Shown: positions 17,970-26,698 of the stretch, piece after piece
Layout of the letters: the number at the start of each line of letters is the position of its first letter
Position numbering within the stretch: the first letter of the stretch is position 1
Source of the DNA: Ferrimonas gelatinilytica
GTDB lineage: Bacteria > Pseudomonadota > Gammaproteobacteria > Enterobacterales > Shewanellaceae
Direction of reading: 5' to 3'
NCBI RefSeq assembly: GCF_039544205.1
Contig: NZ_BAABLF010000001.1
Coordinates: 124,001 to 188,000, forward strand
Length of the DNA stretch: 64,000 bases
The notes under the pieces: model-generated
What the model saw: only the letters and a program-made list of their open reading frames with translations
What the model was told of the DNA's origin: nothing
Database searches by the model: none
Translations under genes and position numbers: made by a program

Positions 17970-19472
17970 TTACGCTTCGTCGCTGAACCAGCAGATGTTA
18001 CGGGCCGCCATGATCAGCTCCCCCGCTTTGGCTTCGTCCAACTCTTCGATGTCGGTCAAGTCGTCGATGGCTTGATCCGCCAGGTCTTCCAGCGTCACCA
18101 CACCTCGGCTGGCCAGGACGAATGCCAGGTGGCGCTCCATCCCTTCCAGGTTCAGCAGGTCTTCCGCCGGCTCTGCACCATCCAGAGCCTCTTCCGACGC
18201 CAACGCCTTGGTGGTGAGCGCAGACTTGGCACGCTCGCGCAGCTCTTCGATGGTTTCTTCATCGAGGCCTTCAATTTCGAGCAGCTCGTTTACCGGGACA
18301 TAGGCGATCTCTTCAAGGCTGGTAAAGCCCTCATCGACCAGGACTTCAGCAAACTCTTCATCGATATCCAAACCTTCGACGAAGGTGGCGATCATCTTGA
18401 CGGATTCAGCCTGATGCTTCTCCTGCATCTCTTCGGCGGTCATCACGTTCAGTTCCCAGCCGGTCACCTGGGAAGCCAAACGCACATTCTGACCGGCACG
18501 GCCGATGGCCTGTGCCAGGCTGTCCTTCTCAACGGCAACATCCATGGAACGGGCATCTTCATCCACCACGATGGAGGCTACGTCTGCCGGCGCCATGGCG
18601 TTGATCACGTATTGCGCGTCGTTTTCATTCCACAGAACGATATCGATACGCTCGCCGCCGAGTTCGCCGGATACCGCCTGGACACGGGCACCGCGCATGC
18701 CCACACAGGCACCGACGGGATCGATACGCTTATCATTGGACTTGACGGCGATCTTGGCCCGGGAGCCCGGGTCACGGGCAGCGCCCATGATCTCGATCAT
18801 CTCCTCACCAATCTCCGGCACCTCGATACGGAAAAGCTCGATCAGCATCTCCGGACGGGAGCGGCTCAAGAACAGCTGAGAGCCGCGGGACTCGAGCCGC
18901 ACAGAGTGCAGCAGGGCCCGGATCCGGTCACCAGGACGGAAGGTCTCACGGGGCAGCATCTCTTCCCGGAAAAGGATGGCATCGGCGTTGTTGCCAAGAT
19001 CGACGATGACGGAGTCACGGTTAACCTTCTTGACTACACCGGTAACCAGCTCACCCTCTCGGTCCTTGAACTGCTCAACGACCTGGGCACGCTCTGCTTC
19101 ACGGACCTTCTGGACAATCACCTGCTTGGCAGTCTGGGTGGTGATGCGGTCAAACACCACCGACTCGATCTGCTCCTCGACGTAGTCACCCACCTCAATG
19201 GAGTCATCCTCTTCCATGGCGCGCGCCGTGGAGAGGTAAACCTGGCGGGTGGGGACTTCCATCTCTTCATCGTCGGCGATCACTTCCCAGCGACGGAAAG
19301 TGTCGTACTCACCGGTGCGGTGATCGATGGATACTCGTACGTCGATCTCCAGCTCCTGCTTCTTCTTGGTCGCAGTGGCCAGTGCAAATTCGAGTGCTTC
19401 AAAAATCTTTTCACGCGGAACCGCTTTTTCGTTGGATACCGCTTCGGCTACCGCCAGGATCTCTTTGCTCAT
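17970..19472 (-). CDS. nusA: Transcription termination/antitermination factor NusA
   Basis: 500 residues (E. coli 495). An N-terminal RNA polymerase-binding domain begins MSKEILAVAEAVSNEKAVPR. An S1 domain (GELVTGVVKKVNRDSVIVDL) and two KH domains (DPVGACVGMRGARVQAV and SLAQAIGRAGQNVRLAS) follow. Two acidic C-terminal repeats complete it; these are typical for gammaproteobacterial NusA and bind alpha-CTD and lambda N in E. coli. It is co-directional with rimP and infB, with short gaps of 25-29 bases. Confidence 0.98.
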   Translation of the reverse strand: MSKEILAVAEAVSNEKAVPREKIFEALEFALATATKKKQELEIDVRVSIDHRTGEYDTFRRWEVIADDEEMEVPTRQVYLSTARAMEEDDSIEVGDYVEEQIESVVFDRITTQTAKQVIVQKVREAERAQVVEQFKDREGELVTGVVKKVNRDSVIVDLGNNADAILFREEMLPRETFRPGDRIRALLHSVRLESRGSQLFLSRSRPEMLIELFRIEVPEIGEEMIEIMGAARDPGSRAKIAVKSNDKRIDPVGACVGMRGARVQAVSGELGGERIDIVLWNENDAQYVINAMAPADVASIVVDEDARSMDVAVEKDSLAQAIGRAGQNVRLASQVTGWELNVMTAEEMQEKHQAESVKMIATFVEGLDIDEEFAEVLVDEGFTSLEEIAYVPVNELLEIEGLDEETIEELRERAKSALTTKALASEEALDGAEPAEDLLNLEGMERHLAFVLASRGVVTLEDLADQAIDDLTDIEELDEAKAGELIMAARNICWFSDEA

Positions 19473-19497
19473 TATCAGCCTCGTTTCACCCTGAAAC

Positions 19498-19953
19498 TTA
19501 AAATGTTGGAACCAGATTGGCTTTCTGTACGTTGGACAGCATCACCATCTGATCTTGACCTTCACAACGCAGGGTTACGACGTCGCCGTCAACGGCAGCC
19601 ACTTCCCCACGCCACTTGCGTTTTCCTTCCATTGGCATATTCAGCACCACAATCACTTCGGAGCCGATGTATTTTTCATAATGGGCCGGTGTAAACAGGG
19701 GGCGATCCATCCCTGGGGAGGAGACTTCCAGGGTATATTCCGTGCTGATGGGGTCTTCCACATCCAGCACGGCGCTGGCCTGCCGGCTAACTTCGGCACA
19801 CGCATCCACGCTGATGCCGTTTTCATGGTCAATAAACAGACGCAAAATGGAGTGTCGACCGGAGCGCACATACTGCAACCCCCAGAGCTCGTAGCCCAGG
19901 GCTTCTACCGGCTCACGCAACATTTCGGTCAGGCGTTGTTCTATCGTCGCCAT
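19498..19953 (-). CDS. rimP: Ribosome maturation factor RimP
   Basis: 151 residues (E. coli 150). It assists 30S subunit maturation. The segments ALGYELWGLQYV, LRLFIDHENGISVDAC and YTLEVSSPGMDRPLF are family hallmarks. It is the first protein gene after tRNA-fMet, and two terminator-like hairpins lie between them, so expression of the nusA operon is probably partly attenuated, as described for E. coli metY-rimP. Confidence 0.96.
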   Translation of the reverse strand: MATIEQRLTEMLREPVEALGYELWGLQYVRSGRHSILRLFIDHENGISVDACAEVSRQASAVLDVEDPISTEYTLEVSSPGMDRPLFTPAHYEKYIGSEVIVVLNMPMEGKRKWRGEVAAVDGDVVTLRCEGQDQMVMLSNVQKANLVPTF

Positions 19954-19969
19954 GGGTTCACCCCTACAA

Positions 19970-19992
19970 ACAAAAAAAGGGCATAACGCCCA
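19970..19992 (-). terminator. Attenuator-like hairpin upstream of rimP
   Basis: Stem GGGC / GCCC with loop ATAAC (19979-19991), followed on the minus strand by a seven-T run, only some 20 bases before the rimP start. Confidence 0.6.
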
Positions 19993-20067
19993 TTCACCCG
20001 ACTATCTAGGATAGTCAAACCCCAAGGGATAACGCGTTACAACCGCCACCGGTGCGATTGATGTAAC

Positions 20068-20096
20068 AAAAAGCCCCGTGTTTTAAACGGGGCTTA
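20068..20096 (-). terminator. Terminator after tRNA-fMet
   Basis: Stem GCCCCGT / ACGGGGC (20073-20079 and 20087-20093) followed by a T-run on the minus strand. It would terminate part of the tRNA transcription before rimP. Confidence 0.75.
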
Positions 20097-20254
20097 AAGT
20101 TCGCAATACCCTGTTTGAAGCTTTCGCTTCGGCCGGTTTCCCCTGCCACCGTCTCCGCCACGGTTTTTGATCTTGCGATCGGCTTATAAGCCACGGAGCG
20201 ATATCCAGCTGGGCATGACAGACTGCATATCGGCATAAATTCTCAAAAGAGAAG

Positions 20255-20331
<77 letters not shown>

Positions 20332-20403
20332 TCCGTCATCCCGTTTTACTTCCGGGAAGAAGTGGCGTCACGTTACCAGAATGGCAACCTTAACGCAAAC
20401 AAA

Positions 20404-20489
20404 TGGTGCCGAGAGCGGGACTTGAACCCGCACGAGCTATGCTCACCACCCCCTCAAGATGGCGTGTCTACCAATTCCACCACCTCGGC
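20404..20489 (-). tRNA. tRNA-Leu (GAG)
   Basis: 86-nt class II tRNA on the minus strand, from GCCGAGGTGG to an encoded CCA. The long variable arm (GGTGGTGAGCATAGCTCGT region) marks a Leu-type tRNA; the anticodon is GAG, within CATCTTGAGG. It lies between secG and tRNA-fMet, like leuU in E. coli. Confidence 0.96.
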
Positions 20490-20529
20490 ACAAATTCTCT
20501 AGTCTTTTAAGCCCTGACTGGGGGCATCA

Positions 20530-20856
20530 TCAGTTCGGTACGTCGCTGCTTGCGGGCACGTCACTGGGTTGAGCCTGCTCAACCACCGGAACCTCAATCT
20601 GGTTCCATTCGTCGGTCGGCTGACTGCTGTGGGCGCTCATGCGACCGAGCAGCAAGCTAACAACGAAGAACACCGTCGCCAAGATGGCGGTGGTGCGGGT
20701 CAGGAAATTCCCTGAACCGGATGAACCGAACAGCGTTGCTGATGCACCGGCACCGAAAGAGGCACCCATGCCGGCTCCTTTCCCCTGCTGGAGCATCACC
20801 AGGCCAACAATCGCCAGGGCAACCAACAGGTAGATAACCATCAAAGCTTCAAACAT
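20530..20856 (-). CDS. secG: Preprotein translocase subunit SecG
   Basis: 108 residues (E. coli 110). Two transmembrane helices (VIYLLVALAIVGLVML at about 6-22 and TTAILATVFFVVSLLLG at about 53-70) flank the conserved GKGAGMGASFGAGASATLFGS loop. It is an accessory subunit of the SecYEG channel. The C-terminal tail is polar and low-complexity. tpiA is 7 bases upstream and tRNA-Leu follows downstream. Confidence 0.96.
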   Translation of the reverse strand: MFEALMVIYLLVALAIVGLVMLQQGKGAGMGASFGAGASATLFGSSGSGNFLTRTTAILATVFFVVSLLLGRMSAHSSQPTDEWNQIEVPVVEQAQPSDVPASSDVPN

Positions 20857-20863
20857 CTTTCAC

Positions 20864-21646
20864 TCATTCCGCTTGTGAGGCGATGCGGCACAGCGTAACA
20901 AACTCGCTGGCATTAAGGCTCGCACCACCAACCAAACCACCATCAACATCCGGCTGGTTAAACAGCTCAGCCGCATTGCTGGACTTTACGCTGCCACCGT
21001 ACAAGATCCGGATCTTTTCGCCTTCATAAGGCGACAGGTCCGATAACCTTTGACGAAGGAAGGCATGAACCTCCTGAGCTTGCTCGGGAGTCGCACTCTT
21101 GCCAGTTCCGATAGCCCAAATGGGCTCGTAGGCAAGGACTGCGTTATCAAATGCCACGATTCCACATTTATCCAGCACCGCATCAAGCTCACCACTGAGA
21201 ACCTCAAAGGTTCGGTTCGCTTCACGTGCCGCCAGGGACTCGCCGACACAGAGGATGGGGGTTAATCCACACCGCTGCGCCATGGCAAATTTTTCAGCCA
21301 CCATGTCGCTGGTCTCTCCGTACATACGACGGCGCTCGGAGTGACCGATGATAACATACTTGCACCCAAACTCTTTGAGCATGGTACCGGATATTTCACC
21401 GGTGTAAGCCCCGAACTCTTGGTGACTCAGGTTCTGACCACCAAGGGTAAGATTCTTACCCATCAAGCTGCTGGCTTTCGCCTCCAACTTGCTTTGTATG
21501 TTATCCAGATAAACGCTCGGCGGACATAGCACCACGTCCGGGGAGATATCGGGAAGTCTCGAGAACTTCTGAATCAGCTCCTCAGCCAACTGGAGGCTAC
21601 CCGCCATTTTCCAGTTTGCCGCGACCATGGGTCGTCTTGTCGCCAT
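20864..21646 (-). CDS. tpiA: Triosephosphate isomerase
   Basis: 260 residues. Interconverts glyceraldehyde-3-phosphate and dihydroxyacetone phosphate. The substrate Lys is in AANWKMAG, the catalytic His in VIIGHSERR and the catalytic Glu in LAYEPIWAIGTG; the phosphate loop LYGGSVKSSNA is present. It precedes secG by 7 bases, as in Shewanella. The unusual point is that folP, not glmM, lies upstream. Confidence 0.97.
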   Translation of the reverse strand: MATRRPMVAANWKMAGSLQLAEELIQKFSRLPDISPDVVLCPPSVYLDNIQSKLEAKASSLMGKNLTLGGQNLSHQEFGAYTGEISGTMLKEFGCKYVIIGHSERRRMYGETSDMVAEKFAMAQRCGLTPILCVGESLAAREANRTFEVLSGELDAVLDKCGIVAFDNAVLAYEPIWAIGTGKSATPEQAQEVHAFLRQRLSDLSPYEGEKIRILYGGSVKSSNAAELFNQPDVDGGLVGGASLNASEFVTLCRIASQAE

Positions 21647-21836
21647 AAACGTCTCCTGTGAAAGCGAGCGAGATAGTATCTAACTGACTTTCATGTGGCA
21701 AGGGGGAATATGAGCAAATCCATCCAACCGATGCTTCTTTGCTCAAACTGGCCAGGGTTTAAGCTAACCGGTTCCATGAATTCGCCTCAGGTGCAGTACT
21801 GGCCACCCAGTCCTCAACCGGATTTCCCCTGTCCAA

Positions 21837-22682
21837 CTAAAGTAATGGCGTTGAGCGTTGTGCCTGAGTCGCCTGCCATACCCGTACCGCATCCCGGGTT
21901 TGGGCCACATCGTGAACTCGCACAATCTCCGCGCCCTGTTGAATGGCCAGCAAAGCACCGGTCACACTCCCCACCATCCGCTGGTCAATGGAGCGTTCCA
22001 GCAGATTGCCGATCATGCTTTTGCGTGACAAGCCGATCAGCAGTGGCAACCCATGCTCCCTTAACTGATCGAGGTTAGCCAATAGCTGGAAGTTATGCTG
22101 CAAGGTTTTGCCGAATCCCAGCCCCGGATCCAGGATAAGCCTTGAGGCTACAATCCCCGCTTCCCGGCAGGCCTGCACACGGGACTGGAGAAACCGGTTG
22201 ATCTCAAGGAATAAGTTCTCGTAGGTCGGGGCTTGTTGCATCGTGCGCGGCTGCCCCTGCATATGCATCAGGCAGATTGCAGCCCCGCTCTGAGCCGCCG
22301 CCTCAAGCGCCCCGGGCGCTTGCAAGGCACGAACGTCGTTGATTATGCCAGCACCGGCGGCCACCGCCTGACGCATCACCTCCGCCTTGGAGGTATCGAT
22401 GGAGATCACCACGTCCAACTCAGCGCGGATCTGTTCTATCACCGGTAGCGTTCTATCTAACTCCTGCGCCAAGCTGACTTCAGCAGCACCGGGGCGGGTC
22501 GACTCTCCGCCCACATCGAGAATAGAGGCGCCCTCCTCTACCATCCGTCGAGCCTGCGCCATAGCCCCCTCCAGATCGCAATGACGCCCACCATCCGAGA
22601 AGGAGTCCGGGGTGACATTCAGGATCCCCATGATCTGGGGCTGGCTAAGATCCAGGGTTCGGGACCCACACTTCAATTTCAT
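21837..22682 (-). CDS. folP: Dihydropteroate synthase
   Basis: 281 residues (E. coli 282). Joins p-aminobenzoate to the pterin in folate synthesis and is the target of sulfonamides. IMGILNVTPDSFSDGG is the pterin/Mg loop, then GAEVSLAQ-region GGESTRPGA, the loop DPGLGFGKTLQHN, and the end LIGLSRKSM. It follows ftsH after a terminator. glmM, which normally comes next, is absent; the 190 bases before tpiA hold no gene. Confidence 0.96.
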   Translation of the reverse strand: MKLKCGSRTLDLSQPQIMGILNVTPDSFSDGGRHCDLEGAMAQARRMVEEGASILDVGGESTRPGAAEVSLAQELDRTLPVIEQIRAELDVVISIDTSKAEVMRQAVAAGAGIINDVRALQAPGALEAAAQSGAAICLMHMQGQPRTMQQAPTYENLFLEINRFLQSRVQACREAGIVASRLILDPGLGFGKTLQHNFQLLANLDQLREHGLPLLIGLSRKSMIGNLLERSIDQRMVGSVTGALLAIQQGAEIVRVHDVAQTRDAVRVWQATQAQRSTPLL

Positions 22683-22703
22683 CTCTACTTTCCTTTACAC
22701 AGT

Positions 22704-22730
22704 AAAAAACCCCGACCAGCGGGGTTTTTT
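22704..22730 (-). terminator. Terminator between ftsH and folP
   Basis: CCCCG / CGGGG stem with loop ACCAG (22710-22724), flanked by runs of six A and six T, so it is a symmetrical terminator. Confidence 0.85.
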
Positions 22731-22744
22731 CTCGACGGTTACCT

Positions 22745-24670
22745 TTACTTGGCCGGAGCCTCTTCACCGTCGCCGGAGGCAGGCTTCACCTCATCGGCTT
22801 CAACACTGCTCCCATCGTCATCGTTACCTGACGCCGGACGATCGCTGTCGCTCCAATCTGCCGGAGGCCGCACTTCACGTCGCTCCATCAGGTCATCGAT
22901 CTGATTCGCATCGATGGTTTCATACTTCATCAGCGCATCGGTCATGGAGTGCAGAACGTCCATGTTATCCACCAGGATCTGACGGGCACGGGCATAGTTG
23001 CGATCGATGAACTCCTTGATCTCTTCATCGATCATCTGCGCCGTATCATCAGACATGTGGCTGGCTTTGGCCATAGAGCGTCCCAGGAACACCTCGCCAT
23101 CATCTTCGGCGTAATTCATCGGACCCAACTTTTCCGAAAGGCCCCACTGGGTCACCATCTTACGGGCGATGTCCGTGGCGCGCTCGATGTCGTTGGAGGC
23201 CCCGGTGGTGACCTTCTCATCACCGTATATCAGCTGCTCTGCAATGCGGCCACCGTAGAGGCTCGAGATCATCGATTCGAGGTGTTGCTTGGAATGGCTC
23301 CAACGGTCCTGCTCAGGCAGGTACATGGTGACACCCAGAGCCCGACCGCGAGGAATGATCGACACTTTGTAAACGGGATCATGCTCGGGGACCAGGCGAC
23401 CGACAATGGCATGACCCGCTTCGTGGTATGCCGTCATCCGTTTCTCCTCTTCCGACATTACCATGGAGCGACGCTCGGCCCCCATCATGATCTTGTCTTT
23501 GGCTTTTTCAAACTCCTCCATCGCCACCACGCGCTTGGAAGATCGAGCCGCGAAGAGGGCTGCCTCGTTCACCAGGTTGGCCAGCTCCGCACCGGAGAAA
23601 CCTGGGGTACCACGGGCAATCACCGCCGCGTCAACGCCATCGGCCAGCGGAACTTTGCGCATGTGTACCTTGAGGATCTGCTCACGGCCACGGACATCCG
23701 GCAGCCCCACGGTGACCTGACGATCAAATCGACCGGGGCGCAGCAGTGCTGGGTCAAGGACATCCGGGCGGTTGGTCGCGGCGATCACGATGATCCCCTC
23801 GTTGCCCTCGAAACCATCCATCTCCACCAGCATCTGGTTCAAGGTTTGCTCACGCTCATCGTGACCGCCCCCAAGACCCGCTCCACGCTGACGGCCAACG
23901 GCGTCAATCTCATCAATGAAGATGATGCACGGTGCCGATTTCTTGGCCTGCTCAAACATGTCACGAACGCGGGAGGCCCCGACGCCCACAAACATCTCGA
24001 CGAAGTCGGAGCCGGAGATGGTGAAAAAGGGTACCTTGGCTTCACCGGCAATCGCCTTCGCCAGCAGGGTCTTACCGGTACCCGGAGGCCCCACCATCAA
24101 TACACCAGTGGGGATTCGGCCACCGAGCTTCTGGAACTTGGTGGGATCTTTCAGGTAATCCACCAGCTCTTCCACCTCCTCCTTGGCTTCATCACAGCCC
24201 GCAACGTCGGCGAAGGTGGTCTTGATCTGGTCTTCGCCCATCAGGCGAGCCTTGCTCTTGCCGAAGGACATGGCACCTTTGCCACCGCCCCCTTGCATCT
24301 GGCGCATGAAGAAGATCCACACACCAATGAGCAACAGCATCGGGAACCAGGAGATGAAGATCTGGGCCAACACGCTGGGTTGTTCCGGCGGGAGACGGGA
24401 GATCTGCACGTCGTTACGCAACAGCTCATCAATCAGCGCACCGTCTTGATCCGGCATGTAGGTGACAAACTTTTCACCGCTGGTGGTTTCACCGGTGATG
24501 GTGATGCCATCCTGCTGGAACTCAACACTGTTCACGCGGCCGTTTTCGTAGGCCTGTACGAAGGTGTTGTAGTTCATGGCGTTGCTGCTTCTGGAGCCCG
24601 GAGAATAACTCTGGAACACTGTCATCAACACCACGGCTATCACCAGCCACAGGATCAAATTTTTTGCCAT
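22745..24670 (-). CDS. ftsH: ATP-dependent zinc metalloprotease FtsH
   Basis: 641 residues starting MAKNLILWLVIAVVLM; the open frame extends three codons further to a TTG, but the ATG matches E. coli FtsH. Two N-terminal membrane helices flank a periplasmic domain. The AAA+ module has Walker A GPPGTGKT and Walker B IIFIDEID, and the peptidase has the zinc site HEAGH. In E. coli FtsH degrades membrane proteins, sigma-32 and LpxC. The C-terminal tail is acidic. It follows rlmE with a 51-base gap, the usual rlmE-ftsH pair. Confidence 0.98.
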   Translation of the reverse strand: MAKNLILWLVIAVVLMTVFQSYSPGSRSSNAMNYNTFVQAYENGRVNSVEFQQDGITITGETTSGEKFVTYMPDQDGALIDELLRNDVQISRLPPEQPSVLAQIFISWFPMLLLIGVWIFFMRQMQGGGGKGAMSFGKSKARLMGEDQIKTTFADVAGCDEAKEEVEELVDYLKDPTKFQKLGGRIPTGVLMVGPPGTGKTLLAKAIAGEAKVPFFTISGSDFVEMFVGVGASRVRDMFEQAKKSAPCIIFIDEIDAVGRQRGAGLGGGHDEREQTLNQMLVEMDGFEGNEGIIVIAATNRPDVLDPALLRPGRFDRQVTVGLPDVRGREQILKVHMRKVPLADGVDAAVIARGTPGFSGAELANLVNEAALFAARSSKRVVAMEEFEKAKDKIMMGAERRSMVMSEEEKRMTAYHEAGHAIVGRLVPEHDPVYKVSIIPRGRALGVTMYLPEQDRWSHSKQHLESMISSLYGGRIAEQLIYGDEKVTTGASNDIERATDIARKMVTQWGLSEKLGPMNYAEDDGEVFLGRSMAKASHMSDDTAQMIDEEIKEFIDRNYARARQILVDNMDVLHSMTDALMKYETIDANQIDDLMERREVRPPADWSDSDRPASGNDDDGSSVEADEVKPASGDGEEAPAK

Positions 24671-24721
24671 ATCACTCAAGGTGTGGAACCTCTCATCTTC
24701 CCTTGGTTTACTGCGGTTAGC

Positions 24722-25351
24722 TTAACCTTTGTATCCGCTAGCCACAATGTAGACTTCCCGCGAACGGGCCCTGGAACTGTCCGGCTTACGAATTTTTACA
24801 CTACCGAACCGTTTACGCACCTCTTGCAAATACTGATCAAAGCCCTCGCCCTGAAACACTTTGACCACATAAGCGCCTTTAGGTGCCAGCACCTGGTCAC
24901 ACATTTCCAGGGCCAGCTCCACCAAATACATCGCCCTGGGTTGATCCACGGCCCCGGCGCCGGAGAAGTTCGGAGCCATATCGGACATCACCACATCGAC
25001 CTTACGATCGCCCACGCGCTGCAGGAGAGCGTTCAACACCGCTTCCTCACGGAAGTCGCCCTGCAGGAAGTCCACTCCGGCAATGGGATCCATAGGCAAA
25101 ATATCGCAGGCGATCACCAGGCCGTCGAGGCCAACTTGCTCGACCGCGAATTGTGACCAGCCACCAGGGGCTGCCCCGAGATCCACCACCGTCATGCCGG
25201 GCTTCAACAGGCGATCTTTACCCTGAATCTCCTCCAGCTTAAAGATGGCGCGGGAGCGCAGTCCCTTTTTCTGCGCCTGCTTGACGTAATGATCGTCAAA
25301 ATGTTCCGTGAGCCAGCGCTTGGAGCTGGCAGAGTGTTTTTTCTTGGTCAT
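24722..25351 (-). CDS. rlmE: 23S rRNA (U2552) 2'-O-methyltransferase
   Basis: 209 residues, the E. coli RlmE (RrmJ/FtsJ) length. The SAM-binding motif DLGAAPGGWSQ and the catalytic Lys-Asp-Lys-Glu set (in SKRW, VMSDMAPN, VVKVFQGEG and EVYIVASG) are all in place. It modifies the A-loop of 23S rRNA and is heat-inducible in E. coli. It is divergent from yhbY and upstream of ftsH. Confidence 0.96.
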   Translation of the reverse strand: MTKKKHSASSKRWLTEHFDDHYVKQAQKKGLRSRAIFKLEEIQGKDRLLKPGMTVVDLGAAPGGWSQFAVEQVGLDGLVIACDILPMDPIAGVDFLQGDFREEAVLNALLQRVGDRKVDVVMSDMAPNFSGAGAVDQPRAMYLVELALEMCDQVLAPKGAYVVKVFQGEGFDQYLQEVRKRFGSVKIRKPDSSRARSREVYIVASGYKG

Positions 25352-25488
25352 ACCCGTCGTTATGCCGCTTATGCAGCCTCGTCAGCTGAGGTTGTCTACC
25401 CTCAGTATGGTAAGAAGTTAGTATTGCGCTGTAGATGCGGCTAGAATACGCCGTTTTCAAGTCCACCAAGTCAATTAAAGAGTGCCTG

Positions 25489-25791
25489 ATGAGTCAATTG
25501 ACCACCAAACAGAAGCAGTACCTCAAGGGTCTGGCCCATGGTCTGAAGCCCGTGGTTATCCTCGGTGCCAACGGCCTGACCGAAGGGGTTCTGGCCGAAA
25601 TCGAACAGGCGCTGGAGCACCATGAGCTGATCAAGGTAAAAGCCGCCAGCGAAGACCGCGAGATGAAACGCGCCATCATGGATGCCATCGTGCGGGAAAC
25701 CGGTGCCACTGAAGTGCAGACCATCGGTCATATCCAGGTGCTGTACCGCCCTTCAGAAAAGCACAAGATTGAGATCCCCAAGGCGCGCTAA
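25489..25791 (+). CDS. yhbY: Ribosome-assembly RNA-binding protein YhbY
   Basis: 100 residues from MSQLTTKQKQYLKGLAHGL; this internal ATG matches the E. coli protein start, while the open frame continues 18 codons upstream. CRS1-YhbY (CRM) domain with the GxxG-like loop GANGLTEGV, then IKVKAASEDREMK. It associates with pre-50S particles. It is divergent from rlmE and convergent with greA, with a shared bidirectional terminator. Confidence 0.93.
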   Translation: MSQLTTKQKQYLKGLAHGLKPVVILGANGLTEGVLAEIEQALEHHELIKVKAASEDREMKRAIMDAIVRETGATEVQTIGHIQVLYRPSEKHKIEIPKAR

Positions 25792-25821
25792 CTGCCGCCG
25801 AGCCCTAATCTGCTTCGCAAC

Positions 25822-25857
25822 AAAAAAGCCGCCCCGGGGAACCGATGGCGGCTTTTC
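25822..25857. terminator. Bidirectional terminator between yhbY and greA
   Basis: GCCGCC / GGCGGC stem (25828-25833 and 25847-25852) with A-run before and T-run after, placed between convergent genes. Confidence 0.8.
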
Positions 25858-25874
25858 TCATGATGCCTGTTCCC

Positions 25875-26351
25875 TCAGCGGTAGTCGACCTTGATCACTT
25901 CGTACTCGATATCGCCTGAAGGGGCTTTGACCACAACGACATCATCCAGCTCTTTGCCGATCATTGCGCGGGCGATGGGGGAGTTGACCGAAATCAGGTT
26001 ATTTTTCAGGTCCGCCTCGTCATCGCCCACGATGCGGTAGGTCACCTCCGCATCCGTATCCACATTCACCAGGGTTACGGTGGCACCGAAGATCACCTTG
26101 CCGTTATTGGTCATCTTGGACACGTCGATGATCTGGGCCACCGACAGCTTACTTTCGATGTCCCGCACGCGCGCTTCGACCAGGCCCTGCTCTTCACGAG
26201 CGGCGTGGTACTCGGCATTCTCTTTCAGATCGCCAAGCTCACGGGCCGAGGCGATCGCTTCGGTGATGGCCGGACGTCGGGTGTGCTTCAGGTAATCCAG
26301 TTCTTCACGCAGCAGCTCGGCACCGCGGACTGTCATTGGGACTTGAGCCAT
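25875..26351 (-). CDS. greA: Transcript cleavage factor GreA
   Basis: 158 residues, the usual length. An N-terminal coiled coil (GAELLREELDYLK, AREEQGLVEARVRDIESK) enters the RNA polymerase secondary channel; the tip acidic pair lies in the loop region ASARELGDLKENAEYH. A C-terminal FKBP-like domain ends YEVIKVDYR. It rescues backtracked polymerase. It lies between carB and yhbY, as in Shewanella-type order. Confidence 0.97.
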   Translation of the reverse strand: MAQVPMTVRGAELLREELDYLKHTRRPAITEAIASARELGDLKENAEYHAAREEQGLVEARVRDIESKLSVAQIIDVSKMTNNGKVIFGATVTLVNVDTDAEVTYRIVGDDEADLKNNLISVNSPIARAMIGKELDDVVVVKAPSGDIEYEVIKVDYR

Positions 26352-26682
26352 AGTGGTTCCTTTTCTCCAAACAAAAACCCGCCACGCCCGGCAAGAGCTG
26401 GGCGCTATCAGCGAGATCAGGGGATGGATTCAGTGATTCTTTGCAGCAGATTGTAATAGGAAAACGCCGGCGGGTCATCCCGTCCGGCGTTTTGATCTTC
26501 CTGTCGTCATCCCCACGGCAGCGACCATGAGCAACGAGCCTGAACACGACGCATGTGAATTCGCGCGCTGGGATTGAAGCCATCCGCCACCCTGGAGAGG
26601 GGGTAGCCTCAACCCTATCCTGGCTGAATTACACCAGGCTGCGCGATTAGACCAAGCTGCGTGATTAGACCAAGCTGCGTGA
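26352..26682. other. carB-greA intergenic region
   Basis: 331 bases with no supported gene. It contains the carB terminator (26461-26494), two and a fraction of the three 18-bp repeat units that start in the carB stop region, and the greA promoter area. Confidence 0.5.
26461..26494 (-). terminator. Terminator after carB
   Basis: GC-rich stem CGCCGG...CCGGCG with an inner GGG/CCC helix and TCAT loop, flanked by AAAA and TTTT. It lies about 190 bases after the carB stop, beyond the repeats. Confidence 0.7.
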
Positions 26683-26698
26683 TTAGACCAAGCTGCGC
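26645..26698. repeat. Tandem repeat of 18 bp, three units, across the carB stop codon
   Basis: Three contiguous copies of GATTAGACCAAGCTGCGT (26645-26662, 26663-26680, 26681-26698, the last ending in C). The carB stop codon (26683-26685) lies in the third copy; the two others follow the gene. On the coding strand each unit reads CGCAGCTTGGTCTAATC, so the C-terminus RSLV plus stop is repeated three times. Confidence 0.95.

Noticed and set aside
22949..25156. 735-codon open frame on the plus strand
   Set aside because: Antisense to ftsH and rlmE, His/Gln-rich shadow translation without any known motif.
26645..26698. CRISPR array
   Set aside because: The three repeats are adjacent with no spacers and lie on the carB stop codon; this is a simple tandem duplication.
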